NCBI GenBank assembly: GCA_900547435.1
Contig: URGO01000017.1
Coordinates: forward strand, 1 to 31,435
Source: an uncultured Parabacteroides sp.
GTDB lineage: Bacteria > Bacteroidota > Bacteroidia > Bacteroidales > Tannerellaceae
Direction: 5' to 3'
DNA length: 31,435 nucleotides
Under the pieces are notes generated by a model that saw only the letters and a list, made by a program, of their open reading frames with translations, did not search any database and was not told the DNA's origin. Shown one piece after another: positions 1 through 8,687 of the stretch (positions within the stretch are counted from its first letter, which is position 1; each line of letters opens with the position of its first letter). The position numbers and the translations under genes were made by a program.

Positions 1-108
1 CCGCGCGGCGTTCCCCGACCGATGAGTTTTTATCCTGTTTGCTAACGAATCGTTGCGTTTCTATTTGGATTCTTCATCTTAGAATGCCTATTATCCCAGC
101 TTTTTTAC

Positions 109-116
109 TACTTTTG
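109..116 (+). promoter_or_regulatory. Putative -7 promoter box for the TetR/KASIII cluster
   Basis: TACTTTTG matches the Bacteroidota -7 consensus TAnnTTTG and lies 32 nt before the TetR start codon. No convincing -33 TTTG is seen at the usual 19-nt spacing, so this is a motif match only. Confidence 0.5.
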
Positions 117-148
117 TGCGCAAATTTAAAAGGAATGTGCAATAGATA

Positions 149-742
149 ATGTCTACAACAGTTTCAAAAACGAGGGATATGCTGGTGGATGTAGCTCGGC
201 AATTGTTTGCCCGAAAGGGAGTTGACGAAACCACCATGAATGATATTGCGCAGGCTTCAGGTAAGGGACGGCGTACCCTTTATACCTATTTTAAAAGTAA
301 AAATGAAATCTATTCCGCTGTGGTGGAGTCGGAGTTGGACCGGTTGTATAAGGTCTTGTGTGATGTGGCAGAGAAGAATTTACCTGCCGATGAGAAGTTG
401 ATGACCCTTATTTATACACGTCTGGATGCGGTGAAGGCCTTGGTGTTTCGCAATGGTACCTTACGGGCTACTTTTTTCCGCGATATATGGCGTGTGGAAA
501 AGGTGCGGAAGGGGTTTGATTTGCGTGAGGTAGAAATCATCAAAGGAATTTTGGATGATGGTGTGCGTGAAGGAGTATTCTCTATGCCCGATACAGACAT
601 TACGGCATTGGTGCTGCATCATGCTCTGAAAGGCTTGGAAGTCCCTTATATCCGTGGTATCATGGGTGATAATATCAGCCAGCGTATCAAGCGGAGAGAT
701 AATGTGATGAACCTAATATTCAACGGAATAAAGATAAAGTAA
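149..742 (+). CDS. TetR/AcrR-family transcriptional regulator
   Basis: A 197-aa protein with the TetR layout: an N-terminal helix-turn-helix at about residues 12-55 (ARQLFARKGVDETTMNDIAQ, then GKGRRTLYTYFKSKNEIY), followed by a mostly helical ligand/dimerisation domain. The N-terminal domain is typical of the family; the ligand cannot be deduced. The stop is only 13 nt before the ketoacyl synthase III start, so it is probably cotranscribed with it and with the FabG gene. By analogy with FabR/FadR-like TetR proteins it may sense an acyl-CoA or lipid and control this cluster; that is inference from context. A TAnnTTTG box at 109-116 is the likely promoter. Confidence 0.9.
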   Translation: MSTTVSKTRDMLVDVARQLFARKGVDETTMNDIAQASGKGRRTLYTYFKSKNEIYSAVVESELDRLYKVLCDVAEKNLPADEKLMTLIYTRLDAVKALVFRNGTLRATFFRDIWRVEKVRKGFDLREVEIIKGILDDGVREGVFSMPDTDITALVLHHALKGLEVPYIRGIMGDNISQRIKRRDNVMNLIFNGIKIK

Positions 743-755
743 CAAGAACTACGAG

Positions 756-1700
756 ATGTATATTAATGCGACAGGTTATTACGTGCCCGAAGAGCGGGTG
801 GATAACCAACACTTTTTAGAACTGAATGGCTTGACCAGCGAGTGGATTGAGCAACGTACAGGTATTCGCACCCGTTCAAAGGCGAAGCCGGAGGAGAATA
901 TCAATACGATGAGTTTAGAAGCTGTTCGGAATGCTTTACCCAAATTGCCGTATGATATAACGGAAGTCGATTTGATTATTTCTGCTTCCTATTCTCCGTA
1001 TGATACCGTGGCTACGGCTGCTCATTTGGCTCAATATGAGTTTAATATAACGAATGCGAAAGCATTGTATCTTTCGTCTGCCTGCTCTTCTTTCTTGAAT
1101 GCTATGGAGGTAGTGGAAGGCTATTTTGCTATGGGAAAAGCAACAAAGGCTTTGATCCTGGGGGCTGACAAGAACTCGGCGTATGCCAATGAGACTAATC
1201 CTAAAGACGGCCATTTATGGGGAGATGCGGCTGCGGCCTTTTTCCTCTCGAAAGAACGTATTACAGATAAAGATGCTGAAGTAATAGAGGTTTATACGCA
1301 AGGTTTGGGATATTTGCCTAAAGCTCCGGTAGCCGTTCATCTTCGTCCGAACGATGGAGGTATTATGATGCCGGAAGGTCGGGATGTCTTTATGCAAGCT
1401 TGTACGTATATGCCGAAGAATGTGCTCTATCTGTTGGAGAAGAATGGCTATACATTGGATGATTTGAGCTATTTTATCGGTCATCAGGCGAATATGCGTA
1501 TCATGGCTAATATCGCTAAGCATTTGGATTTGCCGGAAGAGAAGTTCCTGCATAATATTGAAGAATTGGGCAATACGGGGTCGGTCAGCTCCGCATTGGT
1601 TTATGCGCAAAACGAGTCCTTATTTAAAAAAGGGGATTTGGTTACTTTGACGGTCTTCGGAGGTGGTTATTCTACCGGAGCATGTTTGATTAAGTGTTAA
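756..1700 (+). CDS. 3-oxoacyl-ACP synthase III (FabH/KASIII family)
   Basis: A 314-aa thiolase-fold condensing enzyme, close to the usual ~317 aa. The KASIII catalytic triad is visible: Cys110 (SSACSSFLNA), His243 (GHQANMRI) and Asn273 (GNTGSVSSA), nearly the E. coli FabH numbering. KASIII enzymes condense an acyl-CoA with malonyl-ACP to start fatty-acid chains. In this cluster (TetR upstream, FabG-type reductase downstream) it could be the housekeeping starter enzyme or a specialised synthase for a particular acyl product; the sequence does not say which, so no symbol is given. The start at 756 follows the TetR stop by 13 nt. Confidence is high for the family, lower for the physiological role. 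Confidence 0.92.
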   Translation: MYINATGYYVPEERVDNQHFLELNGLTSEWIEQRTGIRTRSKAKPEENINTMSLEAVRNALPKLPYDITEVDLIISASYSPYDTVATAAHLAQYEFNITNAKALYLSSACSSFLNAMEVVEGYFAMGKATKALILGADKNSAYANETNPKDGHLWGDAAAAFFLSKERITDKDAEVIEVYTQGLGYLPKAPVAVHLRPNDGGIMMPEGRDVFMQACTYMPKNVLYLLEKNGYTLDDLSYFIGHQANMRIMANIAKHLDLPEEKFLHNIEELGNTGSVSSALVYAQNESLFKKGDLVTLTVFGGGYSTGACLIKC

Positions 1701-1706
1701 GTCAGG

Positions 1707-1810
1707 AGTTAGTAGTTGGTAGTTAGGAGTTAGTAGGTAGTTGGATTTTATATATTGAATTGCAGATTAAAAACTATAAACAGCTAACTCCTAACTACCA
1801 ACTACTAACT
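1707..1810. repeat. Intergenic inverted repeat of simple tandem words (hairpin A)
   Basis: Arms 1707-1733 and 1784-1810 are perfect reverse complements over 27 bp with a 50-nt loop. The left arm contains no C and is built from short GTTAGTAGTTGG / GTTAGGAG-like words. It lies between the KASIII stop and the fabG start, ending 21 nt before the fabG ATG. It could be an attenuator, an mRNA processing/stability element or a product of repeat expansion. Confidence 0.85.
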
Positions 1811-1831
1811 ACAAATAAAAAATAAAGAGCA

Positions 1832-2578
1832 ATGAAACTATTAGAAGGTAAAGTGGCTATCGTGACCGGTGCGGCTCGCGGTATTGGCAAAGCAGTAGCT
1901 TTGAAGTTTGCTTCCGAAGGAGCGAACATCGCATTCACAGATTTGACGATTGACGAGAATGGTCTGGCTACCCAGAAAGAACTGGAAGCTTTTGGTGTAA
2001 AGGCTAAAGGATATGCTTCTAACGCCGCAAATTTTGAAGAAACGCATAATGTTGTGGCGGAAATCGTGAAAGACTTTGGTCGGGTGGATATCTTGGTAAA
2101 CAACGCCGGTATTACCAAAGATGGTTTGATGATGCGTATGAGCGAGGCACAGTGGGATGCTGTTTTGAATGTTAATTTGAAGTCGGCTTTCAACTTTATC
2201 CATGCATGTACGCCGGTGATGATGAAACAACGCGCCGGAAACATTATCAATATGGCTTCGGTCGTTGGCGTTCATGGAAATGCCGGACAATGTAACTATT
2301 CGGCGTCAAAGGCTGGTATGATTGGTTTGGCCAAATCTATCGCACAGGAATTGGGTTCGCGTGGTATTCGTGCTAATGCTATTGCCCCTGGATTTATCAT
2401 TACCGATATGACGGCTGCTTTGCCGGAAGATGTGCGTGAAGAATGGTGTAAGAAAATTCCGTTACGCCGCGGAGGTACTCCGGACGATGTGGCTAATATC
2501 GCAACTTTCCTGGCTTCAGATATGTCTTCTTATGTGTCAGGCCAGGTAATTCAGGTAGATGGCGGTATGAATATGTAA
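1832..2578 (+). CDS. fabG: 3-oxoacyl-ACP reductase (FabG family SDR)
   Basis: A 248-aa classical short-chain dehydrogenase/reductase. The Rossmann motif TGAARGIG is at residues 12-19, the NNAG motif at 90-93, and the catalytic Ser143, Tyr156 (YSASK) and Lys160 are all present. FabG enzymes use NADPH to reduce 3-oxoacyl-ACP to 3-hydroxyacyl-ACP, which is the step following the condensation done by the upstream KASIII, so the pairing makes metabolic sense. The length matches FabG (about 244-248 aa). A long perfect hairpin lies between the two genes. Other SDRs share this motif set, but the close FabG-like features (IIN.ASVVG, Q.NYSASKAG, APGFI.TDM) make the assignment likely. Confidence 0.9.
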   Translation: MKLLEGKVAIVTGAARGIGKAVALKFASEGANIAFTDLTIDENGLATQKELEAFGVKAKGYASNAANFEETHNVVAEIVKDFGRVDILVNNAGITKDGLMMRMSEAQWDAVLNVNLKSAFNFIHACTPVMMKQRAGNIINMASVVGVHGNAGQCNYSASKAGMIGLAKSIAQELGSRGIRANAIAPGFIITDMTAALPEDVREEWCKKIPLRRGGTPDDVANIATFLASDMSSYVSGQVIQVDGGMNM

Positions 2579-2591
2579 TATTAATGAAGTG

Positions 2592-2656
2592 TGAAGAATT
2601 AAGAATGAAGAATCCCAGTCGGGTAAAATTCTTAATTCTTCATTCTTAATTCTTCA
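2592..2656. repeat. Intergenic inverted repeat abutting a start codon (hairpin B)
   Basis: Arms 2592-2613 and 2635-2656 are perfect 22-bp reverse complements with a 21-nt loop. The left arm is made of GAAGAATTAAGAAT words and contains no C. The right arm ends three nucleotides before the ATG of the pseudouridine synthase gene, so in a read-through transcript the whole ribosome-loading region would be in the stem. Confidence 0.85.
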
Positions 2657-2659
2657 TTT

Positions 2660-3334
2660 ATGGACGTTCTTTACGAAGATAATCATATCATAGCAGTAAA
2701 CAAAACCTGCCGGGAGATTGTACAAGGGGATAAAACTGGGGATACTCCTCTTTCCGAGATGCTCAAGTCTTGGTTGAAAGAGAAGTATAATAAACCCGGG
2801 AATGTCTTTGTGGGAGTAACACACCGTCTGGATCGTCCGGTCAGTGGGGTGGTGATTTTTGCTAAGACCAGCAAAGCGCTCTCTCGGTTGAATGATATGT
2901 TTCGTCAAGGTGAGGTTAAGAAAACTTATTGGGCGATTGTGAAGAACCGACCTTCAAAGCCGGAAGGAGAATTGGTAAATTGGTTGGTGCGTAACGAGAA
3001 GCAGAATAAGAGTTATGCGTATGATGCAGAACGTCCCAACGCCAAGAAAGCAATATTGCATTATCGCGAGATAGCCCGTTCCGAGAATTATTATCTGTTG
3101 GAAATTGACTTGAAAACAGGTCGTCATCATCAGATTCGTTGCCAATTGGCCCACATGGGGTGTCCTATCAAAGGAGACTTGAAATATGGGGCAGACCGTT
3201 CTAATCCAGACGGAGGAATTAGCCTTCATGCACATAGTGCGGCGTTTATTCATCCGGTTTCCAAATTACCATTGCAAATCATAGCTCCTGTCCCAAATGA
3301 TAATTTGTGGAATGTACTAACGAAAGAACTTTGA
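2660..3334 (+). CDS. RluA-family pseudouridine synthase
   Basis: A 224-aa protein that isomerises uridine to pseudouridine in rRNA or tRNA. The RluA-family motif HRLDRPVSG places the catalytic Asp at residue 58. Further family features are DLKTGRHHQIR (about 150-160) and the closing LHAHSAAFIHP segment. There is no N-terminal S4 RNA-binding domain, so it resembles the short RluA/TruC-type members. The target nucleotide cannot be deduced. The annotated start is the ATG right after hairpin B; no Shine-Dalgarno is visible. It lies 81 nt after fabG, on the same strand. Confidence 0.9.
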   Translation: MDVLYEDNHIIAVNKTCREIVQGDKTGDTPLSEMLKSWLKEKYNKPGNVFVGVTHRLDRPVSGVVIFAKTSKALSRLNDMFRQGEVKKTYWAIVKNRPSKPEGELVNWLVRNEKQNKSYAYDAERPNAKKAILHYREIARSENYYLLEIDLKTGRHHQIRCQLAHMGCPIKGDLKYGADRSNPDGGISLHAHSAAFIHPVSKLPLQIIAPVPNDNLWNVLTKEL

Positions 3335-3492
3335 GTATATTCTTATCTATCGTAACCTTAACTTTCTTTCTTTTCGTATCATTATGGGAAATATTTATCC
3401 GATTAACTATATTTAATACGGATAGTTATTTTATTGCTTATAATTTATCGTAGCTTTATCCCCAAGAACGTATAACTTTAAAACTTAGACGC

Positions 3493-4755
3493 ATGAAAAA
3501 TCTAACATTCTTGTCAGTAATTGTCGGAGGAATACTTTTTAGTGCCTGTTCTGATGGAGGGAAAGAGTTAATAACTTCATTGGACAATTGCCCACTGGTA
3601 GCGACATTCGAGCAGGTAGGCCCGAATAAAGTGATGGTGGCGCATCTGGAGCAAATGGGTGATACATTGGATATGTCACTTAGTTCGTTGGTTGAGGATT
3701 TGTATGTCATTCCTTTGGATAATCGGGATGAGGCGTTGACAAAGGGAGAGAATCCTCATGTCACTGAGAATTATATCCTCATCAGACCGTGGTCTGGCGA
3801 AGCAGCTAAATTATTTGACAAAGAGGGACGGTTTATTTGTAAAATCGGTGATTTCGGACAAGGTCCTGGAGAATATCAGAATCTTTATGATGAACAGATT
3901 GATGAGGAGAATAACCGAATATATCTTTTGCCATGGCAGGCAAAATCTGTATTGGCTTATGATCTGAATGGTAACTTTGTACAAAGCATTCCGCTTGCGG
4001 AGGAGGCCCCCAAAGGAGCGGTTTATGTTGATACGAAAACTCAACGGTTAATAGTTGGCATACTTCCTTTTCAAATAAATGAAGATGAGAAAAAAACATT
4101 TCTTTGGTATCAGGACTTTGAAGGCAATGTGTTGCATCGGATAGATGCAAAGCCTTATTCCGTTTACCCGGATTTTAGTAACGAGGTTTTTAATGATAAT
4201 AACATCCCTGGTATATTTGATTTTTCTGTGTTGTATATAGGTGCTAGAAATGATTCTTTGTTTCATTATGAACCGAAAAGTTCTAAACTTACGCCAGTAT
4301 TTACTATGCAGCAACCATCGGAGATGGTGATGCACTTTTCTAAAGAAATTCCTAATCATTTTATGCTTGGTTTTGTGACAGAGATGCAACAGGTTGCTCC
4401 AGGCGCATCGCAAGCATCAAGATATGCATATATTATTATTGATAAAGAAACAGGAAAAGGATCTTATGTGCGTTTCTATAATGATATCTTTGATAATCAA
4501 TTTATGCCGAATGCATTCTTCCAAATGAATAACGGTTATTATATAGAAAGTGTCGATCCGGGTGATTTGGCTGAACGCGTAGAGATGGCATTACGCAAAT
4601 CGGATAAGTTGACCAAAGAGCAGTATGAGGCGATGTTATCTTTACATCGTAATATTAATTACTCTAATGACAACACTTACTTATTTGTGGCTAAGCTAAG
4701 GCAAACAAAGTCTGATACACCATCCCGTTTGATTATTTTGCCAAGAGCGGAATAG
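3493..4755 (+). CDS. 6-bladed beta-propeller lipoprotein
   Basis: A 420-aa secreted lipoprotein. The N-terminus is a signal peptide ending in the lipobox FSAC (Cys19), so the mature protein is likely lipid-anchored at the cell envelope. The body shows repeated propeller-blade signatures, for example the segments around VIPLDN, AAKLFDKEGRFICKIGDFGQGPGEY and IYLLPWQAKSVLAYDLNGNFV. These match the Bacteroidales 6-bladed beta-propeller lipoprotein families (DUF4934/DUF5128 type), which have no known enzymatic role. It is followed after 34 nt by a clear paralogue with the same domain order plus a C-terminal TonB domain, indicating tandem duplication. The ligand or partner is unknown. Confidence 0.88.
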   Translation: MKNLTFLSVIVGGILFSACSDGGKELITSLDNCPLVATFEQVGPNKVMVAHLEQMGDTLDMSLSSLVEDLYVIPLDNRDEALTKGENPHVTENYILIRPWSGEAAKLFDKEGRFICKIGDFGQGPGEYQNLYDEQIDEENNRIYLLPWQAKSVLAYDLNGNFVQSIPLAEEAPKGAVYVDTKTQRLIVGILPFQINEDEKKTFLWYQDFEGNVLHRIDAKPYSVYPDFSNEVFNDNNIPGIFDFSVLYIGARNDSLFHYEPKSSKLTPVFTMQQPSEMVMHFSKEIPNHFMLGFVTEMQQVAPGASQASRYAYIIIDKETGKGSYVRFYNDIFDNQFMPNAFFQMNNGYYIESVDPGDLAERVEMALRKSDKLTKEQYEAMLSLHRNINYSNDNTYLFVAKLRQTKSDTPSRLIILPRAE

Positions 4756-4789
4756 CTCCAAGAATTATTTACATTAAATATATTTTTAT

Positions 4790-6385
4790 ATGATGAAACT
4801 CACAACATGGACATCAGTTTTGGCTTCGTTGGCACTTTTATGTGCTTGTGGCGGAGGCAATGAGGCGGCAGTTTCGTTGGATAATTGTCCGCAAGTGGCG
4901 ACATTCGAACAAGTCGGTTCGAATCAGGTAATGGTGGCGCATTTGGATCAGTTGAATGATACGATTGATATGCCGCTGAGTGCATTGATTGAGGATTTGC
5001 GTATTATCCCGCTGGACAATCGGGATGAGGCGTTGACGAAATTAGGTTCTGTAACTATTAGTCCGAATTATCTGATTGTACGTGCATCCCAACAGGCTGT
5101 AAAGCTTTATGACAAGTCTGGCAATTTTATCGGAGATGTCGGTTCGTTCGGTCAGGGTCCCGGAGAATATCAGTTACTTTATGATGAACAGATTGATGAA
5201 GAGAATAACCGCATTTACCTTTTGCCTTGGAATGCCAAAGCTCTTTAGGCTTATGACCTGAATGGAAACTTTGTTCAGAGCATTCCACTCCCGATAATAG
5301 CGCCGAAGGGGGTTTTCCAGGTAGATACAAAAGCGCAACGGGTTGTAGTGGGGGAATTGCCTTTTCAAGCCGATGATGAAGCCAAGCCATTTGTTTGGCA
5401 AGAGGATTTTGAGGGTAATGTATTGCATCAGATAGACGCGAAGCCCTATTCTGTTGTGCCGGACTTTAGCAATGAGGTGAGTAATGATAATAATGTACCC
5501 GGAGTGTTTGATTTTTCTATTTTCTATTGGCAGCCCAGAGCAGACACTTTGTATCATTATGCCCCGGACTCCAAGCAATTCATGCCCGTATTTACCTTCC
5601 AGCAACCCTCTGAACCAGTGCAGCATAGTTATAAAGAATTGCCGAACTATTACCTCTTGAATGTAACTACCCAAATTGACCGAAATGAATTCGGATTTCA
5701 GTCTACCGGTTTTGCGAATGTCTTGATAGATAAAGAAACCGGAAAGGGAGCCTATGTGCGTGTTACGGATGATTTGCTCAATAATGCTCCGATGCCTTAT
5801 TTCAATTTCTCTTTATATAACGGCCATTATATAGCTTGTTATGATCCGGGAGATTTGATTGAAATCGTAGAGGATGCTTTGGCCAAGCCGGAAAACCTGA
5901 AACCGGAGCAGAAAGCAAACTTGGAAACTTTGCAATCTCAGCTGGATGATAATGATAATACTTATCTGTTCATCGGCAAGCTCCGTCAAAATAAAGCACA
6001 AACTCCGACTACCGTAACGATTTTGCCACGGAAAGAGGCGGTAAAGCATGAGGTGAAAGAGGAAGCAAAAGTAGAGGAAGAGGTTGATGATACGGAATTA
6101 TATTCAACGCCACAATTTCCTAATTATCAGGCCTATTTCCGTGAAAATAATAAATATAAAGATTGGCCTAAAGATGACCAGAAGATGGTTTTAGTTGGGG
6201 CTGTGATTGAAGTAGATGGTACTCCGACAGATGTACAAGTCAAGAAAAGTAGTGAGGTGGATGAATTGGACCAAGAGGCTGTACGGTTAATTAAAAACAT
6301 TACATTCGTACCCGGAAAAAACAAAGATGGAAAACCTCTTCGTGTTCCCAATTTTATAATTACGGTATTCTTTCCTCCTAAATAA
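4790..6385 (+). pseudogene. Beta-propeller lipoprotein with C-terminal TonB domain, interrupted by an amber codon
   Basis: One continuous 532-codon frame broken only by TAG at 5246-5248 (codon 153). The intact tandem paralogue upstream has TTG at the matching position (SVLAYDLNG against AL*AYDLNG), so a single T-to-A type change explains the stop. N-terminal lipobox is LCAC. The propeller aligns with the upstream gene throughout. After the shared end (TILPRKE here, IILPRAE upstream) there is an acidic KHEVKEEAKVEEEVDD linker and about 85 residues that look like a TonB C-terminal domain (TPQFPNYQAYF, GAVIEVDGTPTDVQVKKS, LDQEAVRLIKN, FVPGKNKDGKPLRVP). A lipid-anchored rather than transmembrane-anchored TonB domain is unusual. 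Without suppression the first product is 152 aa; the remainder (open from 5249) would need internal initiation, for instance at GTG 5348. Confidence 0.85.
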
Positions 6386-6395
6386 ACGTTTTAAG

Positions 6396-6436
6396 ATAGC
6401 CAAGGCTTCTGTATCTCACGCAGAAGCCTTGGTTAT
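6396..6436 (+). terminator. Stem-loop terminator after the propeller-TonB gene
   Basis: Arms around 6398-6411 and 6421-6434 form a 14-bp stem (one G-T wobble; core CCAAGGCTTCTG / CAGAAGCCTTGG) with a 9-nt loop, extended by two A-T pairs, beginning 10 nt after the stop codon. The following T-rich tract is short. Confidence 0.75.
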
Positions 6437-6487
6437 TTAGGTATGACTGGATTAAATGGAAATGATTCGGAGAAAAAATAAGAATGA

Positions 6488-6518
6488 TTGGTAAACCCAA
6501 ATTATATTTTTACCTTTG
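6488..6518 (+). promoter_or_regulatory. Promoter of the toxin-antitoxin pair
   Basis: TACCTTTG (6511-6518) matches the -7 consensus TAnnTTTG and is preceded at exactly 19 nt by TTGG (6488-6491), one mismatch from the -33 TTTG. It sits 27 nt before the antitoxin ATG. Confidence 0.65.
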
Positions 6519-6545
6519 TGCAATAAGAAAGAAAGGAGTTTTACT

Positions 6546-6788
6546 ATGACGACATTGGAATTACAAACGTGGAAGCATAAACTTGCCGAGAAATTGCTTC
6601 AAACAGATGATATCGATATTCTTAAAGCAATAGAGGACTTGATGCAATGTGCCAGACACCCTCTTGCCTCGCCTTGCCAATACACTGTGGAAGAATTGAG
6701 AGCGCATGTGAAAAAAGCAATGCGGGATATAGAATTAGGAAATTACCAAGATATAGATGAAGTTCTTAAAGAAATGGAAACATGGTGA
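6546..6788 (+). CDS. Putative antitoxin of a type II toxin-antitoxin pair
   Basis: An 80-aa acidic/helical protein. The ATG at 6546 is chosen over an upstream non-ATG start because it follows AAAGGAG by 8 nt and lies downstream of the promoter. No named DNA-binding fold is obvious; the C-terminal half (VEELRAHVKKAMRDIELGNYQDIDEVLKEMETW, read as separate helices) looks like the toxin-wrapping part of small antitoxins. Its stop overlaps the toxin start by 7 nt, the usual arrangement for translational coupling of antitoxin-first modules. The assignment rests mainly on the RelE-like neighbour. Autorepression is expected from the class but no operator palindrome is clear. Confidence 0.75.
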   Translation: MTTLELQTWKHKLAEKLLQTDDIDILKAIEDLMQCARHPLASPCQYTVEELRAHVKKAMRDIELGNYQDIDEVLKEMETW

Positions 6789-7096
6789 AAGTTGAGATTA
6801 CAGCTGCTGCTAAAAAGGATTTGCAGCAAATATGCCACTATCTTACTATGAAAACATTCTCGTTTGAGAATAGTAGGCAGTTAAGAAATAGCATCAGAAA
6901 GGCGAGGAATCTGTTGGGTACATTTCCAAAAAGTGGAATGCGAGAACCTATGTTAGAAAATATAGGGGATTTTCGATATATTGTTGTACAAAAGCATTAC
7001 AAACTAATTTATACCTTAAAAGAAGATATATGCTATGTTGTAGCTGTTTGGGATTGTCGCAATAATCCGGCATTACTTAAGGGACGATTAGAGTAA
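6782..7096 (+). CDS. RelE/ParE-superfamily toxin
   Basis: A 104-aa basic protein with the RelE/ParE layout: N-terminal strand and helices (VEITAAAKKDLQQICHYL), a central GMREPML...FRYIVVQKHYKLIYTL beta-sheet, and the terminal strand VVAVWDCRNNPALL seen in Bacteroidota RelE-type proteins. The family includes ribosome-dependent mRNA endonucleases (RelE) and gyrase inhibitors (ParE); which activity applies cannot be told from sequence. The start overlaps the antitoxin gene by 7 nt, so the pair is almost certainly cotranscribed. Both genes appear intact. Confidence 0.88.
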   Translation: MVKVEITAAAKKDLQQICHYLTMKTFSFENSRQLRNSIRKARNLLGTFPKSGMREPMLENIGDFRYIVVQKHYKLIYTLKEDICYVVAVWDCRNNPALLKGRLE

Positions 7097-7160
7097 CGAT
7101 TAGAGAATAGATAAAACGAATAAACTTATAAACTAAATGTAACATATTCAACTTTTTTTG

Positions 7161-7168
7161 TACATTTG
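7161..7168 (+). promoter_or_regulatory. Putative -7 promoter box for the GH125 gene
   Basis: TACATTTG matches TAnnTTTG and lies 28 nt before the ATG at 7197. No clear -33 element at standard spacing. Its presence argues against starting the protein at the upstream in-frame codon at 7158, which would overlap the promoter. Confidence 0.55.
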
Positions 7169-7196
7169 CCGAAAACATACCATTAGATATAATATT

Positions 7197-8675
7197 ATGA
7201 CAACAAGACGAAATTTTTTGAGAACAGGTTCTCTTTCTTTAGCCGGATTGGTAATAGGAGACAAGATGCTGGCCGCATCTAAACTGTCAGCTCCAGCAGT
7301 AGAACAGGCAGGTTCGTTTACAGAACATGCCAAGAAAGTATGGAGCGATTATTCAACAAAGCGCCCGGCTCCGTCGGCACGCAAGTTTACTTCTGAGGCC
7401 GTAGAAAAGAAACTGGCCGAGGCGAAAGCGCATATCAAAGACCAGAAGCTGGCTTGGATGTTCGAGAATTGCTATCCGAATACTTTGGATACGACCTGCG
7501 AATTTAAGATGAAAGGCGGACGTCCGGATACGTTCGTATTGACAGGTGATATCCATGCCATGTGGTTGCGCGATTCTTCTGCACAAGTATATCCTTATGT
7601 GGTATTGGCCAATCAGGATGAAAAATTAAAACAGATGTTGCAGGGTGTGATTCGTCGGCAGGTAGACTGCATTCTTATCGACCCTTATGCAAACGGATTC
7701 AATGAAGGTCCGACAGGGAGCGAATGGGAGTCAGACCATACGACCATGAAGAAAGAGTTGCATGAACGTAAATGGGAAATTGACTCGTTGTGCTATCCTA
7801 TCCGTTTGGGATATCATTATTGGAAAGAAACGAATGATGCGACACCGTTTGATGCCAATTGGGAAAAGGCAATTGCCTTGATTTACCAGACATTTATCGA
7901 ACAGCAACGTAAAAACGGGAATGGACCTTATTCATTTGGCCGGACAACATCCAAGCAGAGCGATACGTTGCTGAACGGTTACGGAAGTCCGGTGAATCCG
8001 GTAGGACTGATAGTCTCTTCATTCCGTCCGTCGGATGATGCTACTATCTTCGGATTCCTGATACCTTCTAACTTCTTTGCCGTAACCTCATTGCGTCAGG
8101 CCGCAGAGATGCTTCGCAAATTGAAGAACAATACGGATTTGGCTGGTAAATGTGAGGCTTTGGCTTCGGAGGTTGAGGCTGCTATCCAGAAATACGGAAT
8201 AGTGGAGCATCCGCAGTTTGGAAAGATTTATGCTTTCGAAGTTGACGGGTTTGGCGGGCAGAATCTGATGGATGATGCCAATGTACCGAGCTTGTTGGGA
8301 CTTCCGTTCTTGGGATGTGTCCCGTTGGACGACCCCATTTATCAAAATACACGCCGGTTCGTATGGAGCAAGGCTAATCCTTACTTCTTCAAAGGTTCGG
8401 CTGGCGAAGGCATAGGTGGCCCGCATATCGGAATTGATTATATTTGGCCGATGAGTTTGGTTATGTTGGCACATACGTCAACCGATGAGAAAGAAATCCG
8501 TTATTGCATTGAGACGATTCGCGATACGGATGCCAATACCGGATTTATTCATGAGTCTTTCAATAAGGATAATCCGGACGATTATACCCGTCCATGGATG
8601 GCTTGGGCAAACACGCTGTTTGGCGAGTTGATTATCAAGCTGCAGGAAGATGGTCGTCTGAAGGATTTGATTTAA
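7197..8675 (+). CDS. Glycoside hydrolase family 125 exo-alpha-1,6-mannosidase
   Basis: A 492-aa protein of the GH125 family (former DUF1237): metal-independent inverting exo-alpha-1,6-mannosidases that trim mannose from mannan or N-glycan-derived oligosaccharides. Recognisable family segments are [34 protein letters not shown] and [18 protein letters not shown]. The start at 7197 gives a twin-arginine-like N-terminus ([17 protein letters not shown]), suggesting Tat-dependent export to the periplasm. No SusC/SusD pair or other glycoside hydrolase is adjacent, so in this window it is an orphan rather than part of a polysaccharide utilisation locus. A promoter box is at 7161-7168. Confidence 0.92.
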   Translation: MTTRRNFLRTGSLSLAGLVIGDKMLAASKLSAPAVEQAGSFTEHAKKVWSDYSTKRPAPSARKFTSEAVEKKLAEAKAHIKDQKLAWMFENCYPNTLDTTCEFKMKGGRPDTFVLTGDIHAMWLRDSSAQVYPYVVLANQDEKLKQMLQGVIRRQVDCILIDPYANGFNEGPTGSEWESDHTTMKKELHERKWEIDSLCYPIRLGYHYWKETNDATPFDANWEKAIALIYQTFIEQQRKNGNGPYSFGRTTSKQSDTLLNGYGSPVNPVGLIVSSFRPSDDATIFGFLIPSNFFAVTSLRQAAEMLRKLKNNTDLAGKCEALASEVEAAIQKYGIVEHPQFGKIYAFEVDGFGGQNLMDDANVPSLLGLPFLGCVPLDDPIYQNTRRFVWSKANPYFFKGSAGEGIGGPHIGIDYIWPMSLVMLAHTSTDEKEIRYCIETIRDTDANTGFIHESFNKDNPDDYTRPWMAWANTLFGELIIKLQEDGRLKDLI

Positions 8676-8687
8676 CTGAATTAGTAT

